NCBI GenBank assembly: GCA_946540675.1 | Contig: CAMNIW010000002.1 | Coordinates: 1-34,668 of the forward strand | DNA length: 34,668 nt | Direction of reading: 5' to 3' | Origin: an uncultured Clostridia bacterium | Lineage (GTDB): Bacteria > Bacillota > Clostridia > Christensenellales > Borkfalkiaceae | Part shown: positions 23,847-31,655 of the stretch, piece after piece | Position numbering within the stretch: position 1 is the first letter of the stretch | How the letters are laid out: the number at the start of each line of letters is the position of its first letter | Translations under genes and position numbers: made by a program | The notes under the pieces: generated by a model | The model's database searches: none | Seen by the model: only the letters and a program-made list of their open reading frames with translations | Told to the model about the DNA's origin: nothing

Positions 23847-23892
23847 AGCCCGCCGTTTTCGCCAAAAGCGAAAACGGCGGGCTGAATTTTTT
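23847..23892 (+). terminator. Terminator after mscS (repeated hairpin type)
   Basis: A perfect 16-bp stem, AGCCCGCCGTTTTCGC (23847-23862) with its complement (23868-23883), then GAATTTTTTT. It closely resembles the rseP terminator at 16523, including the 3' arm GCGAAAACGGCGGGCTGAA. Confidence 0.93.
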
Positions 23893-23895
23893 TAT

Positions 23896-24027
23896 TCACA
23901 CTCGGCTATAAACCCGTCGACGATAAGCAAATATTTGCGGAAAGACAAATTCCCCGCGATAGATACGTTTGCCAATCTGTGCGAAATAATCGAAGCGTCC
24001 GCGGACGAAATACTCGGACTCAAATAA
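23896..24027 (+). pseudogene. Remnant of an XRE-type helix-turn-helix protein (3' end only)
   Basis: Between two terminators lies a frame of 43 sense codons ending in TAA at 24025-24027. It reads like the second half of an HTH_3 domain: INPSTISKYLRKDKFPAID, then FANLCEIIEASADEILGLK. This matches the recognition helix and the closing helices of XRE/Cro-like regulators. The first two helices, a start codon and a ribosome binding site are missing; upstream the frame runs straight into the mscS terminator. I infer a decayed regulator gene cut at its 5' end, perhaps when the terminator region was rearranged. Confidence 0.65.
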
Positions 24028-24030
24028 AGA

Positions 24031-24055
24031 ACGGACGACCCGACGGGTCGTCCGT
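24031..24055. terminator. Hairpin terminator between the XRE remnant and the convergent exchanger gene
   Basis: ACGGACGACCC (24031-24041), loop GAC, GGGTCGTCCGT (24045-24055), then TTCCGTTTTTTT on the plus strand. It lies 11 bases from the stop of the minus-strand exchanger, whose transcript meets the same stem with a weaker U run. Confidence 0.8.
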
Positions 24056-24066
24056 TTCCGTTTTTT

Positions 24067-25059
24067 TCAGAACGCGAACTGAATCACGCAAAACGCGGCG
24101 TATATCGCAAGGAGCGTTATTCCCTGCCAGCGCGAAAGTTTGTTTTTTATGAGCGGCGGTACAGTCAAAATCAGCATCACCGCAAACATTACGGGTATGT
24201 CTATTATAAACGAGCGGTTTATTCCCATAAACGTCGCTTCCGCCGGCACGGCGAACGGCCGTATTGCCACCGAAAGTCCGCTTACGAACACTATATTGAA
24301 AAGGTTTGCCCCGATAAGGTTGCCGAGAGAGAGCGAGCCGTGCCCCTTTATAAGCGAAGTTATCGCCGTCACGAGTTCGGGAAGGGAAGTTCCGAGCGCC
24401 ACGAAAGTCAGCGCTATGACCGATTCCGGTATGCCGACCGTTTTCGCGATGATTATTCCGTTGTCGACGAGAAGGTTAGCCCCGAACGCAATGAGAGTCG
24501 CGCCGAACACGAGAAAGATTATATCCTTTATAATTCCCTTTTTGCCGCCGTTGTCTTCGGGTTTTTCTTCGGAATTTTCACCGAGAAGGGCGGAAGCCTT
24601 TTTCGCCTGTATGGACGAAAGGGTTATATATGCGACGAATATGAGAAGAAGGACTATGCCGATCCAGCGGTAGAAATATCCGAACACGTATGCGGTTATC
24701 GCGTATAAAACAGCCGACGCGAAGAAGAACGCCACGGGTATAAGCAACGTTTTCCTATCCGTTTCGGACGGTCGTATGGTTATAGTGAGCGCGGCTATAA
24801 GCGCGGTGTTGCAGATGACCGAGCCTATCGCGTTGCCGTAGGAGATGGCTCCCGATCCCTTTACCGCCGAAGTCGCGGAAACCATGACTTCGGGAAGAGT
24901 CGTTCCTATCGAGACGACGGTCGCGCCGATGAGCAGTTCGGGAATATGAAATCTCTTTGCGATCCCCGAAGCCCCGTCGACAAACCAGTCGCCGCCGAAG
25001 ATGAGCATCACGAGCCCGACTACGAAAAGCAGTATGGCAAAAATCAGTTCTTTACTCAT
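24067..25059 (-). CDS. CaCA-family cation exchanger (YrbG-like), possibly manganese-regulated
   Basis: The 330-residue protein has about ten membrane helices in two homologous halves. Each half carries the alpha-repeat signature: VSIGTTLPEVMVSATSAVKG near residue 50 and FVALGTSLPELVTAITSLIKG near residue 225, with a charged cytoplasmic loop between them (about 155-175). The acidic residues in G-T-T/S-L-P-E bind cations in Na+/Ca2+ exchangers. The ATG at 25059 follows AGGAG at 5 bases; a GTG two codons earlier would touch the RBS. The leader is a yybP-ykoY type riboswitch, so the physiological ion may be Mn2+ rather than, or besides, Ca2+; that is inference. Confidence 0.88.
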   Translation of the reverse strand: MSKELIFAILLFVVGLVMLIFGGDWFVDGASGIAKRFHIPELLIGATVVSIGTTLPEVMVSATSAVKGSGAISYGNAIGSVICNTALIAALTITIRPSETDRKTLLIPVAFFFASAVLYAITAYVFGYFYRWIGIVLLLIFVAYITLSSIQAKKASALLGENSEEKPEDNGGKKGIIKDIIFLVFGATLIAFGANLLVDNGIIIAKTVGIPESVIALTFVALGTSLPELVTAITSLIKGHGSLSLGNLIGANLFNIVFVSGLSVAIRPFAVPAEATFMGINRSFIIDIPVMFAVMLILTVPPLIKNKLSRWQGITLLAIYAAFCVIQFAF

Positions 25060-25090
25060 ATACACTCCTATTATATAAATTTTGCCTGAA

Positions 25091-25216
25091 TAAAAGACCG
25101 CCCTTTACGCATTAGTAAAGGACGGTCTTGTCAATTAAGTCTTTAACGATCAAACCGGAAGCTCATCGCTCCGTGTTAACGATATGATCCCGCAAAAGCG
25201 GTGACTACTCCCCATC
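25091..25216 (-). ncRNA. yybP-ykoY type (Mn2+) riboswitch with terminator
   Basis: On the minus strand P1 is formed by GATGG (25216-25212) and CCGTC (25125-25121). Next to P1 are the conserved GGGGAGTAG (25213-25205) and, at the 3' side, CAAGACC (from 25130), both hallmarks of this class. The sequence AAGACCGTCCTTTAC (25129-25115) can instead pair with GTAAAGGGCGGTCTT (25108-25094) and a short T run to form a terminator. Aptamer and terminator share bases, which fits the known mode in which bound Mn2+ keeps the terminator from forming and turns the gene on. Confidence 0.85.
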
Positions 25217-25223
25217 GCTTAAT

Positions 25224-25252
25224 ATATTATCAAATCGAAATAAAATTGTCAA
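25224..25252 (-). promoter_or_regulatory. Sigma-A promoter of the riboswitch-exchanger transcript
   Basis: A perfect TTGACA (25247-25252 on the minus strand), 17 bp, TAATAT (25224-25229). The predicted start near 25217 coincides with the first bases of the riboswitch P1 stem. Confidence 0.88.
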
Positions 25253-25293
25253 CGAAAATTTGTCGAAAATAATTTTTTATGCCGTCGTATAAA

Positions 25294-25328
25294 ATGACAG
25301 GCATTTGTCATATTTACGCCGTTATAAT
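25294..25328 (+). promoter_or_regulatory. -10 box and upstream inverted repeat before the Sel1-repeat gene
   Basis: TATAAT at 25323-25328 lies 32 bases before the ATG. At the -35 position there is no TTGACA; instead ATGACA-N6-TGTCAT (25294-25311) forms a perfect inverted repeat, placed where a dimeric activator or repressor could bind. The regulator is unknown. Confidence 0.45.
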
Positions 25329-25360
25329 GCAAGTGTAAAACACGAAAGGAGAAAAATTTT

Positions 25361-25885
25361 ATGGAAATGGCGGCAAGACTTATTATAAAGGGAGCGATAG
25401 CGGGCAACGCGGAAAATCAATACCGTATGGGCGACAAATACTTTTACGGCATAGGTTGCGACACCGACATAAAGGTCGCGGAGAGTTGGTACTGTCTCGC
25501 GGCTAAAAGGGGGCACGCGACTTCGGCGTATATGTACGGATATATATTGCTTACGGGAATGGGCGGAAAGGTAAACGTAAAGCGCGGAACGCGTTTTGTC
25601 AAAAAATCCGCGTATCTCGGCAATAAAAACGCTATACTGCTCCTTGCGAGAAACTATTTTTACGGTTACGGCGTAAAAAAGAACGACAAAAAGGCTTTTT
25701 CGCTCTGGGCAAAGGGCGCAAAACTCGGTTGCGCCGAAGCCGAATATTATCTCGGACTTTGCTACGACAAGGGCATATACGTCCGCAGGAACGTTCTCAA
25801 ATCCAAAAAGCACCTTATGGCCGCTCTCGAAAGGGGGTTCGAGCCTGCCGGACAGGCGGTCAGAGATCTCGGATTTGTCGCCTGA
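25361..25885 (+). CDS. Sel1-like repeat protein
   Basis: The 174-residue protein is built of about four Sel1/TPR-like repeats of roughly 36 residues. Recurring features are A-x-x-x-Y-x-x-G-x-x-Y-x-x-G-x-G, then A-x-x-W/L-x-x-x-A-A-x-x-G; examples are YRMGDKYFYGIG, ARNYFYGYGV and YLGLCYDKGI. Such repeats form a curved helical scaffold for protein contacts; a precise role cannot be given. There is no signal peptide, so it is probably cytoplasmic. RBS AAAGGAG lies upstream and a hairpin terminator follows. Confidence 0.85.
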   Translation: MEMAARLIIKGAIAGNAENQYRMGDKYFYGIGCDTDIKVAESWYCLAAKRGHATSAYMYGYILLTGMGGKVNVKRGTRFVKKSAYLGNKNAILLLARNYFYGYGVKKNDKKAFSLWAKGAKLGCAEAEYYLGLCYDKGIYVRRNVLKSKKHLMAALERGFEPAGQAVRDLGFVA

Positions 25886-25926
25886 CGGCGTATATTGTCG
25901 ACAGGGCGCATAGACCCGTAAAACTT

Positions 25927-25944
25927 CCGTTCTAAACGGTTTTT
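25927..25944 (+). terminator. Short terminator after the Sel1-repeat gene
   Basis: CCGTT, loop CTA, AACGG, then TTTTT. The stem is short but immediately followed by the U run; it separates the Sel1 gene from spoIVFA. Confidence 0.6.
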
Positions 25945-25988
25945 CCGTCGCATAAGATATAGCAGAAACCCAAAAAAGGAGATGTTAT

Positions 25989-26711
25989 ATGAAAGACGGA
26001 ATTGAATACGCGGAGATGCTCGGACTCGGCGTTTCGTCGTGCGACGTAGTGGTAAAACCCGCGAAAAGGAGAAGAAAAAAGGCGGCGGACCTTAAAGAAC
26101 GGGTCATAGAAAAGGTAAACGAAGAAGCGCCGCGCGAAGAGAAGACGGAAGAGCCGCCCGCGGCGGAAGAGTTTCACGCGGCGGAAGAAAAACCCGCAAA
26201 GAAGAGAAAATTCAGATTCGATATAGTTTACGCCGAAGGGATAGCCGTATTCGCGCTTATCGTGGCGATACTGCTTACCAATATTTTTTGGGAGAACAGC
26301 GGCATAAACACCGTTTTCAGAAAGGCTTTCGGCAAAGACGCAGAGAAGACCGACGCGAGAACGTACCAGAGTTTCAACGCGAAGTCGCCGTCGTCCGAAC
26401 TCGCCGTCAGCGTCGACGCGGGCGTTATGACGTTCAGCGGTAAAGGCGCGCTTTATCCCGTGTGCGACGGCAAGGTTTCTTCGGTAGTCGAAGAAGACGG
26501 AAAGTATACCGTAACGGTAAAGCACAGCGACGTTTTCAGCACGGTCATATCGGGCGTCGATTACGTCTATACCGAAGTCGGCGGAGACGCGTTCAAATAT
26601 ATCCCGATAGGGTACGTCGCGGACGGGCAAGCCAAAGTCTATATGTATAACGGCGGAACGCTCGTCACCGATTATATAGTCGAAGACGGAACCATCATAT
26701 GGGAAAGTTAA
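25989..26711 (+). CDS. spoIVFA: Stage IV sporulation protein FA-like, M23-like membrane protein
   Basis: In B. subtilis SpoIVFA holds and inhibits the protease SpoIVFB in the outer forespore membrane. This 240-residue protein has a long charged N-terminal cytoplasmic part (about residues 1-78, with a KRRRKKAADLKER stretch). One membrane helix follows (about 83-103). The C-terminal beta-rich domain (about 145-240) has the LytM/M23-like pattern G-x-V-x-x-V...V-x-V-x-H-x-D but lacks the metal-binding H-x-H pair, as expected for a non-enzymatic member. The call relies largely on position: it overlaps spoIVFB by 13 bases. The RBS is AAAGGAG. Confidence 0.78.
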   Translation: MKDGIEYAEMLGLGVSSCDVVVKPAKRRRKKAADLKERVIEKVNEEAPREEKTEEPPAAEEFHAAEEKPAKKRKFRFDIVYAEGIAVFALIVAILLTNIFWENSGINTVFRKAFGKDAEKTDARTYQSFNAKSPSSELAVSVDAGVMTFSGKGALYPVCDGKVSSVVEEDGKYTVTVKHSDVFSTVISGVDYVYTEVGGDAFKYIPIGYVADGQAKVYMYNGGTLVTDYIVEDGTIIWES

Positions 26712-27529
26712 AAATAACGATCCACCCGTTGTTTTTCATATTCGGATTATACTTTGCCGCCATCGGCAAAGTATTTTCTTTTCTTACGTACGTCTGTTCG
26801 GCGGCGCTTCACGAAATAGGACACGCGACCGCGTCCGAAAGGCGCGGATACAGGCTCGACAGGATAACGCTTATGCCTTACGGAGCGGTGATAAGCGGCG
26901 ACGTGGACGGGCTGGGATATAAGGACGAGTGCGCGATAGTGGTCGCGGGGCCGACGGTCAATCTCGCGATATATCTTTGCGTCGTCGCGAGTTGGTGGCT
27001 CTTTCCGGAGACCTATCCGTATACCGAGATCGCGGCTACGGCAAATCTCGCTCTATTTGCGATAAACCTTTTGCCGGCGTATCCGCTCGACGGGGGAAGG
27101 CTGCTCCTTTGCACTCTTTCGCTCGCGATAAAGCGAAAGACGGCGGTCGCGATAACAAGGGCGACGGGGGTCGTTTTGTCTTTGGTTCTATTGGCGGCGT
27201 TTATTTGGTCGTGCTTTGTCGCGGTCAATTTTTCCATACTCTTTTTTGCCGCGTTCACGCTCGTCGGTGCGCTCGATAAGAACGCAAAAGACAGATACGT
27301 GCGCATTTTTTCGAGCGTGGATACCGCTTCGGTCAAAAAGTGCAAAGCGGTAAAGACGATCGCCGTAAACGAAAACGCCACGATAAAGGATCTGTACGGA
27401 ATAATCGACGGAGACAGCCTTTACAGGATAACGGTATACGACGGACGGGGGAGAAAGGTAAGGACTTACGAGCCCGAAGAAGTGACGGGGCTGTTTACCG
27501 AAAAATCTTTATATGAAAAAATCGCGTAG
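26699..27529 (+). CDS. spoIVFB: SpoIVFB intramembrane metalloprotease (pro-sigma-K processing)
   Basis: SpoIVFB is the site-2-type protease that cleaves pro-sigma-K in the mother cell. The 276-residue protein has HEIGH (His38, Glu39, His42) in a membrane helix and the second active-site segment NLLPAYPLDGGR with Asp131, both close to B. subtilis SpoIVFB. Six membrane helices are followed by a C-terminal soluble domain (about 205-276) that resembles the CBS-like regulatory part of the family. The start lies inside the end of spoIVFA. It is followed by yqfC after 11 bases. No sigK gene is in the window. Confidence 0.9.
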   Translation: MGKLKITIHPLFFIFGLYFAAIGKVFSFLTYVCSAALHEIGHATASERRGYRLDRITLMPYGAVISGDVDGLGYKDECAIVVAGPTVNLAIYLCVVASWWLFPETYPYTEIAATANLALFAINLLPAYPLDGGRLLLCTLSLAIKRKTAVAITRATGVVLSLVLLAAFIWSCFVAVNFSILFFAAFTLVGALDKNAKDRYVRIFSSVDTASVKKCKAVKTIAVNENATIKDLYGIIDGDSLYRITVYDGRGRKVRTYEPEEVTGLFTEKSLYEKIA

Positions 27530-27540
27530 AAGGTGAATAT

Positions 27541-27801
27541 ATGGCTTTGATAGAAAACGCCCTTTCGGGGCTCGGATTCGGCGAAGAAATAACGCCTTGT
27601 CCTTTCAGGTACACGGTGATAGGCGGCAAGGCGGCGATAATCGAAGGGGTAACGGGGATAACCGCTTTTTCGGAAGACGCGATGGTCTTTTCGGTAAAGG
27701 GCGGTTGCGTTACGGTATCGGGCGAAGATCTCGCCGTCGTCCGTTACGGCGGCGGAGAAGCGCTCGTAAAGGGCGATATAACGGGGGTGACGACAGGGTG
27801 A
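27541..27801 (+). CDS. yqfC: Sporulation protein YqfC
   Basis: An 86-residue protein made almost wholly of short beta strands with many Gly and Val residues, as in YqfC. It shows the pattern I-E-G-V-T-G-I-T-A-F-S-E-D in the middle and a G-D-I-T-G-V end. In B. subtilis and clostridia yqfC and yqfD form a sporulation operon of the mother cell. AAGGTG precedes the ATG. Its TGA overlaps the yqfD start by 3 bases. The family match is by pattern and by the conserved neighbours, so it is firm as a set but weaker alone. Confidence 0.8.
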   Translation: MALIENALSGLGFGEEITPCPFRYTVIGGKAAIIEGVTGITAFSEDAMVFSVKGGCVTVSGEDLAVVRYGGGEALVKGDITGVTTG

Positions 27802-28700
27802 AAAGGGGAAGACTTTACGCCGTCTATAAAGTTTCGGGCGAGAGCGCGGATATCTTTGTAAAACGGCTTTTCGCGGAAGGCATAGCCGTTAAGGACTGCA
27901 AAACGAAAGAAGACGGCGTTGTTTTTACCGCGGATTTCGCGGATAGCAAAAAAATTTTTGCAATTTCACGCAATATGTGTTATAATGTACGGAGAGTAAG
28001 GTATAGGGGCGGACTTGCCTTTCTCCGCTATGCGCTCGAAAACGTCGGGTTATTCGTCGGTTTCGCGCTGTTTTTCGCGCTCGTCTTCGCTTTCGACGGG
28101 ATAGTGACCGATATAGAGTACGTCGGCGACGGAGAAAAACTTTCGGACGGAATAGAAGCCGTTCTTAAAGCGGAAGGGATAAAAGCGGGCGGATTTTTTA
28201 CCGCCGATCCGCAAAAACTCGCCGAAAAGATATTTTTATCGTCGGACGGATTTTCGTTCGTTTCGGTAAAAAAGTCGGGAAGGCGGCTGTACGTGGAAGC
28301 GTACGGGAAGACCGTCGCGGCTCAACCCTTGGACACGAAAAAGGACAGACTTATAAGCGAAGTCGACGGAAAGGTGACCAAGGTCACGGTGATGAGCGGA
28401 CTTGCGCTCGTATCCGCGGGGGACAAGGTAAAACGCGGAGAAACGCTCGTCGCGGGAGAATACGAAAAAGACGGCAAGGCGTACCGCACGTACGTCATAG
28501 CGGAGATAGAAATAGCGGCGGAGTACGTTTTCGACTACGAATGCCCCGCGATAAACGACCTTTACGAAGCGCGTGCGGTGGAAACGGCGGTATCTTCCGT
28601 CGGAGAAAAGGACATAATATCGACGTCGGCGGAAAGTTTTTCGGACGGCGAAAAAAATTTTTACAGGGTGACGGTGACCTGTTCGGTCACGGTGAGTTGA
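27798..28700 (+). CDS. yqfD: Sporulation protein YqfD
   Basis: The 300-residue protein begins with a soluble part (1-70), has one strong membrane helix (about residues 83-100, LFVGFALFFALVFAF) and then an extracytoplasmic-type domain. That domain shows the family features VKKSGRRLYVEAYGK and a lipoyl-like turn (ISEVDGKVTKVTVMSGLALVSAGDKVKRGETLV). The start is GTG at 27798, overlapping the yqfC stop as GTGA. A longer in-frame ATG at 27597 lies entirely within yqfC and is rejected. Needed for spore formation in Bacillus, exact function unknown. Confidence 0.88.
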   Translation: MKRGRLYAVYKVSGESADIFVKRLFAEGIAVKDCKTKEDGVVFTADFADSKKIFAISRNMCYNVRRVRYRGGLAFLRYALENVGLFVGFALFFALVFAFDGIVTDIEYVGDGEKLSDGIEAVLKAEGIKAGGFFTADPQKLAEKIFLSSDGFSFVSVKKSGRRLYVEAYGKTVAAQPLDTKKDRLISEVDGKVTKVTVMSGLALVSAGDKVKRGETLVAGEYEKDGKAYRTYVIAEIEIAAEYVFDYECPAINDLYEARAVETAVSSVGEKDIISTSAESFSDGEKNFYRVTVTCSVTVS

Positions 28701-28701
28701 T

Positions 28702-29667
28702 TTGACGGAGAAATTGAGCGTCGAAACGGGCGGCATAGACAACCTTGCCAAGGTTCTCGGCGTATTTGACGAAAATCTTAATATCATCGCGCGCGAAACG
28801 GGAGTTTCGGCGGACGTGAACGGTACTCGGATAGAATTGTCGGGCGACGGGGAAAGAGTTCTTCTCGCCAAGACGGTTCTGGAGAGACTGGTCGCGATAG
28901 TAAAGTCGGGAGAAACTCTCGACAGGTCGCGCATAATCTACTGCGTGGAACTCGCCAAAGAAGGCAACGCGAGCGGCATCGAAAAGATAATGTCGGGCGT
29001 CGTCGCGATAACTTCCCGCGGAAAGCAGATAAAGTGCAAGACGGTCGGACAAAAGACGTACGTCGACGCTATAAAGAAAAACGCGGTCGTGTTCGGCGTG
29101 GGACCGGCGGGCACGGGTAAGACCTATCTCGCGGTCGCGACGGCGGTATCGGCGTTCAAGAGCAAGGAAGTGGAAAAGATAATACTTACCCGTCCGGCGG
29201 TGGAAGCGGGCGAAAAACTCGGATTTCTTCCGGGCGATCTGCAAACCAAGGTCGATCCCTATCTCCGTCCGCTGTACGACGCTCTTCAGGAGATGTTCGG
29301 GCTCGATACCTACGTCAAACTTATGGAAAGGGGAGTTATAGAGATCGCGCCGCTCGCCTATATGCGCGGCAGGACTCTTTCCAACGCGTTCATAATTCTG
29401 GACGAAGCGCAAAACACCACCAAGGAACAGATGAAGATGTTTCTCACCCGTCTCGGCGAGAACGCGAAAATGGTGATAACGGGCGATCTTACGCAGGTGG
29501 ATCTTCCCGAAGGCAAAAAGAGCGGACTTAAAGAAGCGGTCGAAGTTCTTAAAGACGTCGACGGGATAAAGACGGTGTTTCTCACCGCGAAAGACGTCGT
29601 CCGTCATCCGCTCGTTACCGAAATAGTCAAGGCTTACGAAAAATACGAAAACAAAGACAGACAATAA
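28702..29667 (+). CDS. phoH: PhoH-like ATPase
   Basis: The 321-residue protein has an N-terminal KH-like portion and then a P-loop domain with Walker A GPAGTGKT (residues 134-141) and Walker B FIILDEAQN, followed by the PhoH-specific TGDLTQVDLP. In Firmicutes this gene (also called ybeZ) sits upstream of ybeY, and the two proteins are thought to act together in RNA or ribosome maturation. The start is TTG at 28702, one base after the yqfD stop, with GGTGA upstream. It is followed by pgpH after 12 bases. Confidence 0.93.
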   Translation: MTEKLSVETGGIDNLAKVLGVFDENLNIIARETGVSADVNGTRIELSGDGERVLLAKTVLERLVAIVKSGETLDRSRIIYCVELAKEGNASGIEKIMSGVVAITSRGKQIKCKTVGQKTYVDAIKKNAVVFGVGPAGTGKTYLAVATAVSAFKSKEVEKIILTRPAVEAGEKLGFLPGDLQTKVDPYLRPLYDALQEMFGLDTYVKLMERGVIEIAPLAYMRGRTLSNAFIILDEAQNTTKEQMKMFLTRLGENAKMVITGDLTQVDLPEGKKSGLKEAVEVLKDVDGIKTVFLTAKDVVRHPLVTEIVKAYEKYENKDRQ

Positions 29668-29679
29668 CGGAAGAAAGTT

Positions 29680-31152
29680 ATGATACAGCACTCTGAAAAA
29701 GAAAAGCCGTGGAAAGGCAAAGACTACGCGCGGACGATAACCTGGTTCGTTTTCCATGCGGCGATCATACTCGCGCTGCTCATCGCGGTCCTGTACTGGA
29801 ACGCCGATTTCGACGGAGAAAAGGTCAGTCGGTTTCTCGCGGAAAACGGCGAAGCGAAAAGGCTCGCGTATCTCGCCGTGGCGATGCTTTTGCTCACCGC
29901 GAGCATATATTTCTACTTTTACAGCGAGCACAGGGATTTTATTCTCGCGACGAGAAATATAAATCTCGTTTTTTCGATACTCGAAATCACGATAATCGTC
30001 GTAAACGTCGTGGGCAAGGGATTCAGTTTCTACGCCCGCCCGTTCGCCCTTTGCGCGCTTTTGTCTCTTCTTCTCATCGACAGGCGTTCGGCGATATTCA
30101 TGAACAGCATAAGCGTGCTCATAATTCTCGTGTCCGACCTTCTTTTGTCGGTAAACCCCGTCGAGTCCGAAGTATTGTTCTCGACTTTGATAGTCGGGTA
30201 TTTCACCGGACTTTTGTCGATATATCTCGTCGACGGCATAACTTCGAGAATCAAAGTTTTCGTGATGGGTTTCGCGCTTGCGGTGCCCATAACGATCAGT
30301 TGTTTCTGCATAGAATTCACCGATTATCTTGCCGACCCCGTAACGTATACCGTACAGGGGCTTTCGGCGGGACTTTTATCGGTCGTGCTTATGATGGCTC
30401 TGGTGCCGTTTTTCGAAGTGGCGTTCAAGGTGTTGACGGTTTACAGGCTGTCCGAGATAACCGACCATAAAGCCAGACTTATACGCGCGCTTATAGAGAA
30501 GGCGCCGGGGACTTTCAATCACTCGCTCATAGTTTCCACGCTTGCGGAGTCCTGCGCTTCGGCGATAGGCGAAAATCCGCTCCTTGCGAGAGCGTGCGCT
30601 TATTATCACGACGTAGGCAAACTCAAAAACCCCGAATTCTTTACCGAAAACCAGCAGGGATTCAATCCGCACGACGAACTCACCCCCGAACTTTCCACCG
30701 ACATAATCCGTTCGCACGCGAAAGACGGGTACGATCTCATACGCAAATACAGGCTTCCGCAAATACTCGCGGACGTCGCTCAGCAGCACCACGGAACTCT
30801 CCCGATAAGGTATTTCTATATGAAGGCTTCCAAGTTCACCGACGGCGAACTCGATATAGGGAACTTCTCGTATCAGGGTCCCAAGCCGCAAACCAAGATG
30901 GCGGCGATAATAATGATAGCCGACGGGTGCGAAGCGAAAGTCAGGACTCTTCCCGATCGCTCGCACGAAAAAGTCGACGCCGCGGTAAGGGAGATCATAG
31001 AAGAGAGAATGGATTTCGGTCAGTTTGACGAATGCGACATAACGATGAACGACATAGACCTTATAAGAAAGACCATAACCAACAGCCTTGCGGGCGTATA
31101 TCACGACAGAGTGCAGTACCCCAAACTCAAAATCGGAAGGCGCAAGGACTGA
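29680..31152 (+). CDS. pgpH: PgpH-type 7TM-HD phosphohydrolase (c-di-AMP phosphodiesterase) lacking the extracellular domain
   Basis: PgpH family proteins degrade cyclic di-AMP on the cytoplasmic side of the membrane. This 490-residue protein has a first helix at about residues 18-40, a loop of only about 20 residues, then a 7-helix membrane block (to about 250). The HD domain follows, with APGTFNHS at 275-282, the HD pair His310-Asp311 in YYHDVGKLKNPEFF, and a later QQHHGT. The usual protein (about 700 residues in B. subtilis YqfF) carries a 7TMR-HDED domain of roughly 250 residues between the first helix and the 7TM block; it is missing here. All catalytic parts are present. Confidence 0.92.
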   Translation: MIQHSEKEKPWKGKDYARTITWFVFHAAIILALLIAVLYWNADFDGEKVSRFLAENGEAKRLAYLAVAMLLLTASIYFYFYSEHRDFILATRNINLVFSILEITIIVVNVVGKGFSFYARPFALCALLSLLLIDRRSAIFMNSISVLIILVSDLLLSVNPVESEVLFSTLIVGYFTGLLSIYLVDGITSRIKVFVMGFALAVPITISCFCIEFTDYLADPVTYTVQGLSAGLLSVVLMMALVPFFEVAFKVLTVYRLSEITDHKARLIRALIEKAPGTFNHSLIVSTLAESCASAIGENPLLARACAYYHDVGKLKNPEFFTENQQGFNPHDELTPELSTDIIRSHAKDGYDLIRKYRLPQILADVAQQHHGTLPIRYFYMKASKFTDGELDIGNFSYQGPKPQTKMAAIIMIADGCEAKVRTLPDRSHEKVDAAVREIIEERMDFGQFDECDITMNDIDLIRKTITNSLAGVYHDRVQYPKLKIGRRKD

Positions 31153-31154
31153 AA

Positions 31155-31655
31155 ATGAACGAAAAAAACAACACGCTCACGATAATTTCGGACGATAAAG
31201 AGACGGAAGAGTTCGGGCTTCAAAAGGTCGCGGACTGCGCGTATAAAGAACTTTCGCAGACGGACAGGCTCGCTATCGAACTGTCGTTCGTCAAAGAAGA
31301 AGAGATACGCGCGCTCAACGCGGAATACCGCAACGTCGACAAGGTGACCGACGTGCTGTCTTTTCCGTATCTCGACGGGATACGGTATAAGGCGGTAAAG
31401 GAAGAAGACTTCGCGGAAGATACGGACGGGGAGAACGGCGTTCTCATAGGTTCGGTGTGTATATGTCTCGATCGCGCTAAAAAGCAGGCGGCGGAATACG
31501 GGCACTCATTGAAAAGGGAAGTGTCGTATCTTGCCTTGCACGGAATGCTCCACTGCTTCGGATACGACCATATGACCGAAGAAGACGACGCGGAGATGAC
31601 CGCTCTTGCGGACAGGATAATGAAAACTCTGGGCGTCGGAAGGGAAAGCGTATGA
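31155..31655 (+). CDS. ybeY: Endoribonuclease YbeY (rRNA maturation)
   Basis: YbeY is a zinc-dependent RNase involved in 16S rRNA 3'-end maturation and ribosome quality control. The 166-residue protein has the metal site H-x3-H-x5-H as HGMLHCFGYDH (His129, His133, His139) and the VTDVLSFPY segment at about residues 64-72. The ATG at 31155 is 2 bases after the pgpH stop; an in-frame ATG at 31032 lies within pgpH and adds unconserved residues. Its stop overlaps the era start (ATGA). Confidence 0.95.
   Translation: MNEKNNTLTIISDDKETEEFGLQKVADCAYKELSQTDRLAIELSFVKEEEIRALNAEYRNVDKVTDVLSFPYLDGIRYKAVKEEDFAEDTDGENGVLIGSVCICLDRAKKQAAEYGHSLKREVSYLALHGMLHCFGYDHMTEEDDAEMTALADRIMKTLGVGRESV

Noticed and set aside
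25060..25065. GTG start two codons earlier for the CaCA exchanger
   Set aside because: It would directly touch the AGGAG ribosome binding site, while the ATG at 25059 has normal spacing.
25945..25960. Sigma-E type -10 (CATAAGAT) before spoIVFA
   Set aside because: Only six of eight bases match CATACAAT and no -35 element is visible at 14-15 bp, so it is too weak to annotate.
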